The notes beneath the pieces were generated by a model, which saw only the letters and a program-made list of their open reading frames with translations, did no database searches and was not told the origin of the DNA. Made by a program: the position numbers and the translations under genes. A stretch of 64,000 bases of DNA from Anaspis maculata (taxonomy: Eukaryota > Arthropoda > Insecta > Coleoptera > Scraptiidae): positions 15,141,262-15,205,261 of the forward strand of contig OX421962.1 in assembly GCA_949128115.1 (NCBI GenBank), written 5' to 3'. Position 1 is the first letter of the stretch; every line of letters begins with the position of its first letter. Positions 27,001 to 34,580 of the stretch are shown piece after piece.

Positions 27001-30000
27001 TTACTTGAACTCTGAAAGCCAAGAAAAAACACAAGAAATGACACAAGAGGACACAAGGGGGCTCAATAGAGATCCTAGTGACACGGAAAAATGCAAGGGG
27101 GCTCAGTAAGGCTTCAAACGATATTGAAGACACAAAGGCGCCCAACAGATCGAGCTTTATATCACAAATAAAGGTGAGATGGGGCTTATTGATACCTACT
27201 CTTGAAGGCAATAAAAACATAAGTGGGTTAATTAGAGCTCCGAATATCATATACAGTCATGAGGTGCTTACAAGAAGGCAGCAGAGGGCTTACTGAAATT
27301 CTGATAGTAATGAAAAAACATGATGGGGTAGGGCTCCAAATTACACTTGCGGGCGCAAGGGGGTCCGAGAGCACTCAGTATATCACATGGAGGCACAAGG
27401 GACACACACTGGAGCTTCCAGCAATGCAAAAAGGCACAAGATGGCTTACTGGAGTTCTGAAAGCCACGAAAAAACATAAGTGAGCTCATCAGGGCTCCAA
27501 AGAAAGGGCTTCAAACAATACTGGTGACACAAGGGGTCCAAGGGGCTCTATATAACTAAAATAAATGAATAAATAAATAAACAAGTGAGTATGCCTTCAC
27601 GTGCGTGAGTCTCAGTAGCGCATTTTCTTGGAGAGGCATATTGTGAATAGCTTGAGTTGTGAGTTTCTAAATGTTTGAGGTAACATCTCAATCAGTGACT
27701 ATTGTAAAAGTGCACTTTTTGTCGTTTGGGGGCGGAAGGTGGAGGCGGCTCCATATCAAGAGTATCTTTTCTCATTTTTAGTCAGCTATCCATATAGCGA
27801 AAAACTTGGAACGCTGTGTCTTCGGATTTATGTTTTTCATTTATCTCTTACTTTGGGGGCGGCGTGTGGGAGCGGCAGCGTTCGGCTAAGCAAATGTTGC
27901 ACAGTTTGAATTGACAGTTTCTGAATGTTTGAGGGAACATCTCAATCCGTAACAATTGTGGAAGTTGCACTTTTGTCATTTGGGGGCAAAATCTGGGGGC
28001 GGCGACTAACCAAAAGTAGCCTATCCTTTCTCATTTTCAGTCAGCTATTCATGTACCGAAAGAATTAGATCGCTATGTCTTCGGGTTCATGTTTTCCCTT
28101 TTAAAGTGATTGGGGGCGGTTTTCAGCAATTTTTTCATTTCGGCGGCGCATATTGAGGATCGAATGTTTCTGGGCTTACGTTTATAAGTGGCAACTATGT
28201 ATTATTCATAAAATGAGAACACTAGAGCATTAGGTCTGGGAGAAATTGTAAAATAATGTTATTTCAAGTTGATCAGGGGCGGTTTTCTTCTTGTTGGCAG
28301 CGCAATATAGAGATTTAATATAGCCTAGCCCAGTTTTGGGAGAGGCAGCTATACAACAGCGAAGAAATTAGAAAGCTAGGGCGTCTAGTTTGCGAGGAGC
28401 TCGTGGAACGGACGGACGCGGACGACGGACGGACGGACAAAGCGGTTGTAATAGCGATTTTCATCAAGATGGAAAATGCGCTAAAAATCAAATGAAAATA
28501 AATAAAAATGGCAGGCAAGAGACTTATCAATAAAATAAGTAATTAACCAAATTTTTTTCAAATCGCTATATCTTTGTACAGGATGAACCGATTTGGGTCT
28601 TTGTTGTTTTGGTTTGTTAGAGGAAATCTGTTCTTTTCCAAACCATCATTTTAGTAGTTACCATCGCGTCCACTTGTGCCCTTATGTATAGTCAGGAGGC
28701 CTATAATCAGCCCACTTATGTTTTCATCTTGGTTTTTATTGATTTTCAGAATACCAGTAAGCCCCTATTTCGTATACTATTCCGTCGTACTATTAGTAGC
28801 GCTTCTAAAAAAAGAACGAGCTAAAAAAATGGTATATTTTCACTTGCTCCCGCCATTTTGAATCTTGACGCTTCGTCCATTTTGTTGTTTGACTTTTACA
28901 ACCTATTCATTTGACTATTCAGTGATACTAAGTTTCCTTAAATCGGAGAAATAACAAATATTTGGCGAGGAAAATAGAACAGTCAGGTTTTTGCTAGGCC
29001 CACCCAGTAGGTAGGTCCCGTACTGTTATGATGAGTAACACTTGTATTTCAGGTACAATTGAGAAACAGTTTGAGATATCTTAAAATGGTTTGTTCCACA
29101 ATAATTAGCATCAGATAAGGAGTATGTGTGATAATTTTCATGTTCCGACCTATTTTGGTTCATAAAATTGGGTTACCATAATAGAGACACATTTCGAAAT
29201 TAGGGCATTGGTCCATATGAGAATCTTGCCGGATGGCATCGCTATATCACGAGTTCACGAGTAGCAACTTTCAGGCCATTCCAAGCGATAGCATCTGTAA
29301 GATTCTTAGGAGCATAATAACCTGAGATAGTGGATAGTGGGGCTGTTAGTGAAACCAACCTTGCATTTTTTCCTGACGGGTTGAGCTCTTGCACAGTAAT
29401 GGTACATGACCCAAGGTAACTTTTGAGAAGTGTTGCCACGGTGGCAACACTGTCAAAGGGCTGGGGAGGGGCGGTTGCCTACCTCCCAGGGGAAAACCCT
29501 GCAATGCCACTTACATCAGCCTGTAGAACGAGAACTAAGAGTCGGACGATGACGCGGGGGCTCTCGTTGGATGCAAAACACTTGAAAACATAGGAATATA
29601 TATCATTCGTTAAACCCCCATCCCCCACCCATGAGCGCTAGGGAGCGAGAAACGGGCATGCGGAGTGGAGCATTAGTACGCTTCAGCATTTTTTCAGGGA
29701 CGGCGTATACCTGACCATCGATTGGGATATTGATGGGTGTATCTCTGCTTAGGTAGCACGTAACCCCTCCTTCTTCACTAGCCCTCCTCCTCCTTATTTA
29801 AACGAATACATCTTTATGTTTACAAGAACATAGCGTTAATATAATTACTGTTCCACTAAAATAAAAAAAGCTATACCTAGGTCGAGGAAACATAACGTCA
29901 CCTTGGAACTCGCTATGGCAACGTTGCAAATATGCCTGACGTAACAACAGCGCATTGCGCATTTCTGCGCTTTTTACCCGCTTTTGTTTTGCGGCAGGAG

Positions 30001-32293
30001 CTGCTTCGGGTAGATCACTGGATAGAGAAAGTAGATACATACGCATACGCCAATCACGGCCCAGCTGGATCCACTTCCTTTGTCTAGTGATCTACTAGAT
30101 CTACCCTGAGCAGCTCCTGCCGGCAAAACGAAAGCGCCTCTTGCCAGCTTCTTGTTCGCGCTTGCGCATGATGGGGTGCCGAGGCACCGCTGTAGAGATT
30201 CGCTTGCTTTTGACATAACTCAGTCAAATATTGAGTTCAGCACATTATATTTTCGATAAAGCGACAATAATAATTATTCGATGAATTATCCATATGTATA
30301 TTTATTACAACTTTACAACAAAAGAAAATGTATTAACAAGCAGGTACTAGTGAAAATAACATTATACCATGTACCGATCTTTAGGACGCCATTTTTGTTC
30401 CCGCGACATATAGGTAGCTAAAACGAGGCAACGCAGAATCAGCTACACAAACCCACAACGCAATCGACACCCTCTTCACGGCACTTGCGATTGTCGACAC
30501 AGGCCACTTTGCATCCACAACCAATAATTGTTACATTGTCCACTTTGTTGAGAGCCACGGTGGTCCATATTTGCACCCAATCATCTCCCTGAGATGCCAG
30601 TTTGTGAGTCTCACTGGCAGTGTGACGAATCCCTCGACGAATCCATAGCTTCTTGAGAGCTCCTTCGAGCAGCACGAAGGCAGATACCGCAAGGATGAAA
30701 ACATCTGTGTCACATGAGTAGACCATTACCCTTACACGGCCCTCCCGCGTGGCGTCCTCTACGTGCACGTAGACTCAGGTATCGGCCTCCTCATGATTAC
30801 AAGATGCTAAACCACTCAGGTCGTTCCGGGTAGAGTTTGTTACCACGCTTGTCCCTCTTGTAGAGTACCAGACCACCTCCCCGGTCGTTGGAATACCGTC
30901 AGCGACGAACTTGAAAAGTTCTTTTCTGTTTTCTGGATCTTTCAGAAAGTCTTGCCACTTCTTGGGAAGCTTATAGTCGTGACGACACGCATCCTAATGC
31001 CCACACCCCTTCTATTTCTTGCCATCTTTTCAAGACTGTTCTGCGGGTATCTGAAAACAACCAGAAAATTGGCGATAGACATCGGCAACTTTATCCGTAG
31101 GCCGTAGTTGATTTGATACTTACGAGTCCCACACGATGTCCATCCGGGATACACACTGAGACCTCTTTTGAGATAGGAATAAAAGACATTGTTTCGAAAA
31201 TTAGAGAATAATGCACAGGTTGGCACGTTGGTTTCAACTTTCAACCGGTACATGAGTACCGTACCGTCGAAAATCTTGACGTCTACTTGCGGGACTTTGT
31301 CTGACCTAGTTGTCAGAAGGGATGCAAAACACTCATTCAGGAGGTCTGCCTTGTTTGTGGTGACCCTCATGTTATCATTGCCGAGAGCCAAGGCTGGTGG
31401 GAGCTCCGAAATCTCGGGAGCGAAAAACTCCTCGAGATTTCTTGGTCGTTTGCTGAGGGATGCAACCCACACACCAAAAGAGGGACTGTCCTCTTTGAAT
31501 GAGGACGGGTGGCAACCCTAGGGGCGGCGTGCCCTTATATGACAGACACACACACAAACACAGGGATGCGCCGAGTGCTAAAACCGCACAAACCCCCCAT
31601 TCCGCATGAACGTTTCCCGCCCCCTAGCGCGCATCAGTGAAGAAGGGGGAGGAAACAATATTATATTCCTATGTTTTTAAGTGTGCTGAATCCAACAAAA
31701 CCCCTCCCGTCATCGTCCGACGCCTAGGTCCCGTTCTACAGGCTGATATAGGTAGCATTGCAGAACTTTCCCCTGGAAGTTAGGCAACCGCCTCTTCCCA
31801 GCCCTCTGACAGTGTTGCAACCGTGGCAACACTTCTTAAATGTTACCTTAGGTCATGTACCATCAGTATGCAAGAGCTCAACCCGTCAGGAAAAAATGCA
31901 AGGTTTGTCCTGATATCGTGCACTAACGTCCTCACTAGGAGGAGAAAACTTTTTTTTTATGATGATCCCCACATGACTGTTCTTTGTAACTTTGCCTATT
32001 TGAAGATTGGCATCTTTCCAATATATGACCAAAAAATTGTGAAACAGTCATAAGGGCCTCGTGGGGCCCAAAACCGCGACAACTTCGATTGTATTCTTTG
32101 AACATGTTGTCTAAAAGATCGATTTTTCCAGGTTTCCGAATTCAGAAACATGAACGCCACACACTGCGAACAACACAACATCACCACAAACGTGCGGCCG
32201 ATCCAAACGCCTCCAGAGCACAAAAAGCTCGAAATCATCTACGCCCGCTCGCACAGAAAGAGCAGCGAAAGCGAAGGAACGCTACTCAGTTAA
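5039..32293 (+). CDS. alpha-carbonic anhydrase CA-A, six coding exons, 292 aa
   Basis: Coding exons are 5039-5105, 22179-22349, 23568-23709, 23909-24108, 24162-24298 and 32132-32293; every junction has GT/AG and the phases join to one 879-nt frame. The enzyme family hydrates CO2 to bicarbonate using a zinc ion. Visible family marks are QSPIE near the N-terminus, QLHFHWG giving zinc ligands H108 and H110, EAHAVHYN giving H133, E118 in CEHMF (position 106 of human CAII), and GSLTT with T216/T217 (CAII T199/T200). The CAII proton-shuttle His64 position is Ser78 (NTGST). No signal peptide or membrane segment is seen, so it is probably cytosolic. The start is the ATG after GCGAAA, with A at -3. 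Intron 1 (17.1 kb) and intron 5 (7.8 kb) are filled with repeats. An active enzyme is likely, but with a weaker or different proton shuttle. The promoter was not identified. Confidence 0.93.
5599..5993. repeat. inverted repeat inside the 4.6 kb element
   Basis: GGTCCTTTGATCCCCTTTATTTTC... and TTGAACCCTTGAATGTGTTTTGTAATTTT pair with AAAATTACAAAACACATTCAAAGGTTCAA...AAAATAG...GAAGGACCACC. The loop contains ACAGGGT and ACCCTGT. Confidence 0.65.
6990..8945. repeat. degenerate short-motif repeat array
   Basis: Irregular recurrences of AAATTACC/GGTAATTT and of GACTTCAAAGTC-like words over 2 kb (for example 7015, 7126, 7190, 7360, 7418, 7950, 8020, 8047). A unique 270 bp block (7640-7910) sits in the middle. 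No gene recognised. Confidence 0.5.
10293..10427. repeat. short TIR element
   Basis: TACCGGGTGTTTATAAACG...CGTTTATAAACACCCGGTA, 135 bp with 19-bp near-perfect ends. Confidence 0.65.
11040..11163. repeat. perfect-arm hairpin
   Basis: TACCGTATGAACAAAAACTTTTCTACTTG...GTAGGCTGTGGCCTGG and its complement, arms about 48 bp, short loop. MITE-like. Confidence 0.7.
11250..12345. mobile_element. foldback with tandem internal blocks
   Basis: Left TTCCCACCCCAGATTTCTCGC...ATGAAAACGCC pairs with right GGCGTTTTCCTGG...AAAATCTGGGGTGGGGA. A CCCTCACCCTACCCTAC block followed by GTACATCAAATTGA occurs at about 11410 and 11705, and inverted at about 11905 and 12185. A related fragment lies at 34740-35060. Confidence 0.6.
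12346..14259. other. CA-A intron 1 stretch, no gene seen
   Basis: No exon-like sequence recognised. Around 12985-13700 there is a fragment related to foldback D (AACTCTTGAACCGTTCAACCGATCTTG, compare 49130). At 12608-12640 CGACTGTCGACTGCCGACTGTCG is a short tandem. Confidence 0.45.
14260..14401. repeat. short hairpin element
   Basis: AGGTGCTTTCCTTTTAC...GGTAAAAGGAAAGCACCT, 142 bp, no coding capacity. Confidence 0.65.
16316..16510 (+). other. unrecognised 64-codon open frame
   Basis: Starts with ATG at 16316 and reads MEKSVRHHVPQNYSVYLQ... to a stop at 16510. I do not recognise it. Composition is not obviously repeat-derived and there is no second copy in the window. It lies in CA-A intron 1 on the sense strand and could be a gene remnant or chance. 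Confidence 0.2.
16727..16959. repeat. inverted repeat
   Basis: About 90-bp arms: GTTGTTTGAGATAAATTGTCATCTCGGGCGGCCAT... and its diverged complement through ATGGCCGCCCGAGATGGCAATTTATTTGAAACAAC, joined at TTGTTCAACATCAC / GTGATGTTGAAC. Confidence 0.65.
17102..17822. mobile_element. foldback, TAGACCAAGAGCTAGCAACG ends
   Basis: About 300-bp arms at high identity (for example GCTTCCATAAAATCTTTGTC / GACAAAGATTTTATGGAAGC; GAATGGATAG / CTATCCATTC) around a 100-bp centre. No ORF. Confidence 0.8.
17823..20189. other. CA-A intron 1 stretch, no gene seen
   Basis: Includes a segment at about 17860-18120 related to 15300-15520 (both carry AGGAACAA-type blocks followed by TTAGGCACGGATAT / TAAGCACGGATAT) and a probable LINE tail at 18494-18540. 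Nothing coding recognised. Confidence 0.4.
18494..18540 (+). mobile_element. probable LINE 3' tail with (TTA)n
   Basis: GAATAAAGTCGCTTTATTATTATTATTATTATTATTG: an AATAAA-type signal followed by a TTA tract, like the inverse-strand tails at 41126 and 62408. No coding part kept nearby. Confidence 0.4.
20190..20681. mobile_element. foldback, AGGGTCCGGCAAAAAGTA ends
   Basis: AGGGTCCGGCAAAAAGTACTGATC...AAGGCTTG / CAAGCC...GATCGGTACTTTTTGCCGGACCCT; arms of about 220 bp with GGATACGT near the centre. No ORF. Confidence 0.75.
20741..20912. repeat. hairpin element
   Basis: TTCAGTAGAACGACTTTTTG...GTGACAAGCTGG pairs with CCAGCTTGTCACATTATTTTTG...AAAAAGTCGTTCTACTGAA. Confidence 0.7.
21035..21077 (+). 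repeat. poly(A) tract, 43 bp
   Basis: Uninterrupted run of A, possibly the tail of a retroposed element; the upstream sequence was not recognised. Confidence 0.7.
21658..22147 (+). mobile_element. solo-LTR-like repeat
   Basis: TGTTACGAATTTGCG at the left and CTAGATTCGTAACT at the right give short inverted ends of LTR style. Related fragments at 1-175 (5' part) and 4100-4299 (3' part) show it is a dispersed repeat. Ends 31 bp before CA-A exon 2. Confidence 0.5.
22179..22349 (+). CDS. CA-A exon 2
   Basis: Acceptor TTTCAG, donor GTTAGC. Encodes residues 23-79, including VQSPIELN, EPLEFHGHW and the NTGST segment that replaces the usual N-G-His64. It ends in phase 1 directly after NTGST, the same place as the intron in CA-B. 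Confidence 0.93.
22350..23567. other. CA-A intron 2, no other gene seen
   Basis: Contains an AGGTAGGTACCTACCTG short palindrome at about 22834-22851. The 106-codon open stretch at 22854-23174 was not recognised. Confidence 0.4.
23568..23709 (+). CDS. CA-A exon 3 (zinc ligands 1 and 2)
   Basis: Acceptor TTCACAG, donor GTGAGT. Encodes the CGGPL strand and the QLHFHWG zinc-binding strand (H108, H110), then CEHMFEGQ with the buried glutamate. Phase 1 in, phase 2 out. Confidence 0.95.
23909..24108 (+). CDS. CA-A exon 4 (third zinc ligand)
   Basis: Acceptor TTCCCAG, donor GTTAGT. Encodes SMEAHAVHYNKKYGNF, where H133 is the third zinc ligand, then HDGLAVVAFFLK, the conserved hydrophobic-pocket strand. 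Phase 2 in, phase 1 out. Confidence 0.95.
24162..24298 (+). CDS. CA-A exon 5 (Thr199 loop)
   Basis: Acceptor TTTCCAG, donor GTAAAA. Encodes GYYTYQGSLTTEP followed by ESVTWILYTNPI. The gatekeeper threonine pair is kept; the usual TTPP is TTEP. Ends in phase 0 before the 7.8 kb intron. Confidence 0.95.
24340..25163. repeat. direct duplication flanking 450 bp
   Basis: About 180 bp starting GGCGCAATAGGTTTTTCTC...GCTGCCGTATTTGCTT...TACTCCCCGGTTGTT...AAGAAGAGAAA occurs at 24340-24523 and again at 24973-25163 with few differences, immediately after CA-A exon 5. Confidence 0.75.
25190..27556. repeat. 2.4 kb inverted minisatellite
   Basis: Left arm (about 25190-26412) is built of irregular 50-150 bp units with GAGCCCTAATGAGCCC, CCTTGTGTCTTC, CTTTCAGAATTCCAGTAAGCCC and TCGGAGCCCTATCGGGCCC. 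Right arm (about 26526-27556) is the complement (GGGCTTACTGGA, CACAAGGGGGC, AGGGCTCC). Centre near 26470, where TTTCTTCAACGTCTTTTGAAG meets its complement. A stray unit lies at 28672-28772. No gene seen. Confidence 0.8.
27640..28140 (+). repeat. ~254 bp tandem repeat, about two units
   Basis: AGTTTCTRAATGTTTGAGG-AACATCTCAATC recurs at 27661 and 27915, each followed by GTGCACTTTT/TTGCACTTTT, a G-rich TTTGGGGGCGG stretch and TTTCTCATTTT-AGTCAGCTAT-CATGT. No coding signal. Confidence 0.7.
28408..28439 (+). repeat. GGAC tandem repeat
   Basis: ACGGACGGACGCGGACGACGGACGGACGGAC, a short 4-bp microsatellite. Confidence 0.8.
29876..30414. mobile_element. MITE-1 copy 2, interrupted
   Basis: Diverged copy of the element at 43149-43490: CTAGGTCGAGGAAACATAACG at the left, TTTTTGTTCCCGCGACATA at the right, and shared interior GGCAACGTTGCA, TAGAGATTCGCT, TTGAGTTCAGC and TACTAGTGAA. 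It is about 200 bp longer because MITE-2 sits inside it. Confidence 0.7.
29980..30140. mobile_element. MITE-2 copy c (nested in MITE-1)
   Basis: Terminal inverted repeats CTTTTGTTTTGC...GGAGCTGCTTCGGGTAGATCACT and AGTGATCTACTAGATC...GAGCAGCTCCTGCCGGCAAAACGAAAG. The clean MITE-1 at 43 kb lacks this piece. Confidence 0.7.
30430..31475 (-). pseudogene. broken transposon ORF of the HEEADT/DTDV repeat family
   Basis: Read on the - strand, fragments match a protein type repeatedly found in animal mobile elements: RNLEEFFAPE, VDVKIFDGTV, RYPQNSLEKM, RRGVGIRMRV, then after a frameshift near 30960 LPKKWQDFLKDPENRKELF, NHEEADT, an in-frame TGA at about 30774, VHVED, YSCDTDVFIL and a Cys-rich tail (CGCKVACVDNRKC). 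Its biochemical function is not known to me. One frameshift and one stop indicate a dead copy. It lies between inverted repeats in the last intron of CA-A, antisense to that gene. The family assignment is from remembered pattern. Confidence 0.65.
32132..32293 (+). CDS. CA-A exon 6 (C-terminus, stop TAA)
   Basis: Acceptor TTTTCCAG. Encodes VSEFRNMNAT to the end, matching the canonical V/L-x-x-FR-x-L helix, then NVRPIQ, the usual NFRP-Q segment. A 20-residue Ser/Lys/Arg-rich tail follows. Stop at 32291-32293. Confidence 0.92.
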   Translation, partial: VSEFRNMNATHCEQHNITTNVRPIQTPPEHKKLEIIYARSHRKSSESEGTLLS

Positions 32294-32371
32294 TCGCACA
32301 GTATTCAGAAAACTATTATTTATATATTTTTGCTATATAAATCAAAATATACATATTATTATGTAAGTAGA

Positions 32372-32377
32372 AATAAA
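32372..32377 (+). promoter_or_regulatory. poly(A) signal for CA-A
   Basis: AATAAA 79 bp after the CA-A stop. Cleavage 10-30 bp downstream would put the transcript end next to or inside the last codons of the opposing MYCBPAP gene (stop at 32405). Confidence 0.7.
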
Positions 32378-32404
32378 CTTGTAAATCAGTCTTGGATGAG
32401 TAAC

Positions 32405-34580
32405 TTAATTGCCGTCGCATTTATTACATTCAAAAGGCGTCAGCGTATCGACCAAGGCGTCTACGGCTTCGCCCAAACACTCGTAGATGATGATGTAAGA
32501 GCTGAGCCGGTGCTCGTCGACGAAACGCTGCGGAATATCGAAGGCCCCTTCGCGAATCGAACCTATCCTCGAGACCTTGTCCAGATCGACGTAGTGCAGG
32601 AACTCTTCCGAGTTCGGGTCGAAAAACTTGATTTCTTCCGACTCGACCGCTTTGAGCTCCTTCCCCTTGTTCTTCCCGCCCTTTTTTCCTTTCTTGTCCT
32701 TTTTACTTTTCTTGCTTTTGGTTTTCTTGCTGTCCTTTTTGGTTTTCTTGCTGCTCTTGGAGCTTTTCGACGACTTCGATTTGCCCTTGCCCTTGCCCTT
32801 TTTGCCTTTTTTACCTTTCTTCTCTTCGGTGGCGACGGGTCGTTTCGTGAGCGGCACGATCGGCTTCTGGAAGTAGGTCGTGAAGACGGCATCGAACTCT
32901 TCGGCCGGGATGTGCTTCAGACATTTGTGTTTCGCAAATCCGATTTGCGGTTCGTCTTCGTTGTGCGTGGGTTTGGGCATGTCGTGCTGTTCAAAGTACT
33001 CGTAGACCTTCCGTTCGGGCTCTTCTTCCCATTCTTTGATGGTCGTATCGACTTGTTGCGGGTAGTTGCAGACTCTGCGCACGTCCAAGTCGTAGTGGTT
33101 TTGATCGAGTAGCGTGCACATTTTGCTGAAGTACGCGGAAAACACCCTGAACGTTTCGAACAGTTTTTCGCGTTGGCAATTTTCGACCGTGACGGTTTCC
33201 AGCTGAGTAATCAAAGACTCGCACTCGCGTCTCGTGGTGAAGACGTAATTTTCATTCCATTGCTGGATCACTTTCACTTCAACCGTTTCCTCTACTTTTT
33301 TCTTGCCCTTTTTACCTTTCTTCTTTTTCTTGCTGCCTTTGCTCGAACCTTTTGACTTGCTACCTTTCGACTTGCTACCTTTTGACTTGCTGGTACCTTT
33401 TGATTTACTCGACCCTTTCGATTTGCTCGAGCCTTTCGATTTCTTGTCTTTTTTCCCGCTACCGCCTTTTTTGACTTTCTTCTCTTTCTGCTCCTTTTGC
33501 TTCGCTTCTTCCGCTCTTCTCTTTTCCGTTTCTATATCAGTGATTTCTTTCCACTCCTTCAGTTTATCTTCTTTACTTCTGAAATACTCGCTGAAATCTT
33601 GATTCTTTGCCAAAGCTTGGAGTGTCTTCAGCGAATAATTCCAGCGTTCCCCGCTGTCCTTACCGACAACTTTATCAAAAAACTCTTTGAGTTGCCCTTC
33701 CACTATAACGTGGTTGAACAGATATCGAATGCGCCCGCGCACCATGTTCATAAACTCAAACTCTTGCTTCACTTCAACTTCGCAGGGTATTTTCGGAGCA
33801 TCTTCGTATCGAACTTTCAGAGTCAACGAATCCAAAATGTCTCTGATGACGGTATCTTTGGCCTTATCATCGATCAATTCCATGATCTCCACGACATTAT
33901 CTTGCAATTTTTGCGAGTAAGTATCACCGTGAAGTACCAAATATACGTGGTAATGGCCGGACCACAGCGGCGGTTCGGTTTCTATTTCCCACACCTCGCT
34001 GTAAATACCGATTCGGTTTGAATGGAACCAAATAGGAAGCTCGATCAATTCATTCGGCATCAACCGCAGCTCGTTTTTGTCGAAGAAAAAACCGTATTTA
34101 TCAAACTTTTCATCTATGTAGTCGCGCATCAAACGAAGCTTTTCTTTCTTCCTCCATCTAACCTTCACCACGACGTCGTTCAAGTTTTCCAAGGTCAGAT
34201 ATCTTTTGGATGGTTTCAAGTCTTTGGCTGAGATGTCTTTGAAAAAGGTCAACCGGAATCTCGTGGCTCCCGGTGCCAGGGAATTGACTAGGGAATCGGT
34301 GAATCTGAATCCGTCAATTAGCATGCCAAGAGATGTGAACATTTCGTGGGGTTCCGGAATGTCGTCTGGATTAAACAGGAATGGGCTTTCTTTCGGTCCT
34401 TCTTTGGTTTTTTGAGGAACTTTTGCCTGTTTTCCTTCTTTTTTTTGTTTGAGGCCTCGGCCGATGACGATCAAATTGTCCATTTTTGGCTTGTGCGGCT
34501 GGACTCGTTTGATTTTTGCGCTCAAAGCTTGCACTTTTCGCTTGCGGTACTCCGACTTCCGCCACAGCGAGTACAGGTTC
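32405..34580 (-). CDS. MYCBPAP: MYCBPAP exon 2 (main body and stop)
   Basis: Begins right after TTCTTTTGCAG; the first codons read NLYSLWRKSEYRKRK before the 709-codon open stretch. Carries the beta-rich family region, a helical middle section, and two Lys/Ser repeat tracts that give the exon its skewed composition. Ends with TAA at 32405. Confidence 0.92.

Larger units (their letters stand above)
29340..31910. mobile_element. element with ~300 bp terminal inverted repeats
   Basis: Left arm about 29343-29650 and right arm about 31600-31905 are diverged inverted copies. They share the TGCATTTTTTCCTGACGGGTT segment, a GTTGCCACGGTGGCAAC-type core, a GGGGAAA block and a CATAGGAATAT block. Between them lie the broken DTDV-type ORF and a MITE-1 copy that itself contains MITE-2. 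Exact ends and target duplications were not resolved. Confidence 0.6.

Noticed and set aside
30942..31472. NKADLLNECFASLL as a reverse-transcriptase motif
   Set aside because: The neighbouring segments (VDVKIFDG, RRGVGIRMRV, HEEADT, DTDV) place it in the DTDV-type family; no RT catalytic motif is present.
31189..31521. 110-codon + strand frame in the DTDV element
   Set aside because: Antisense to the transposon ORF.
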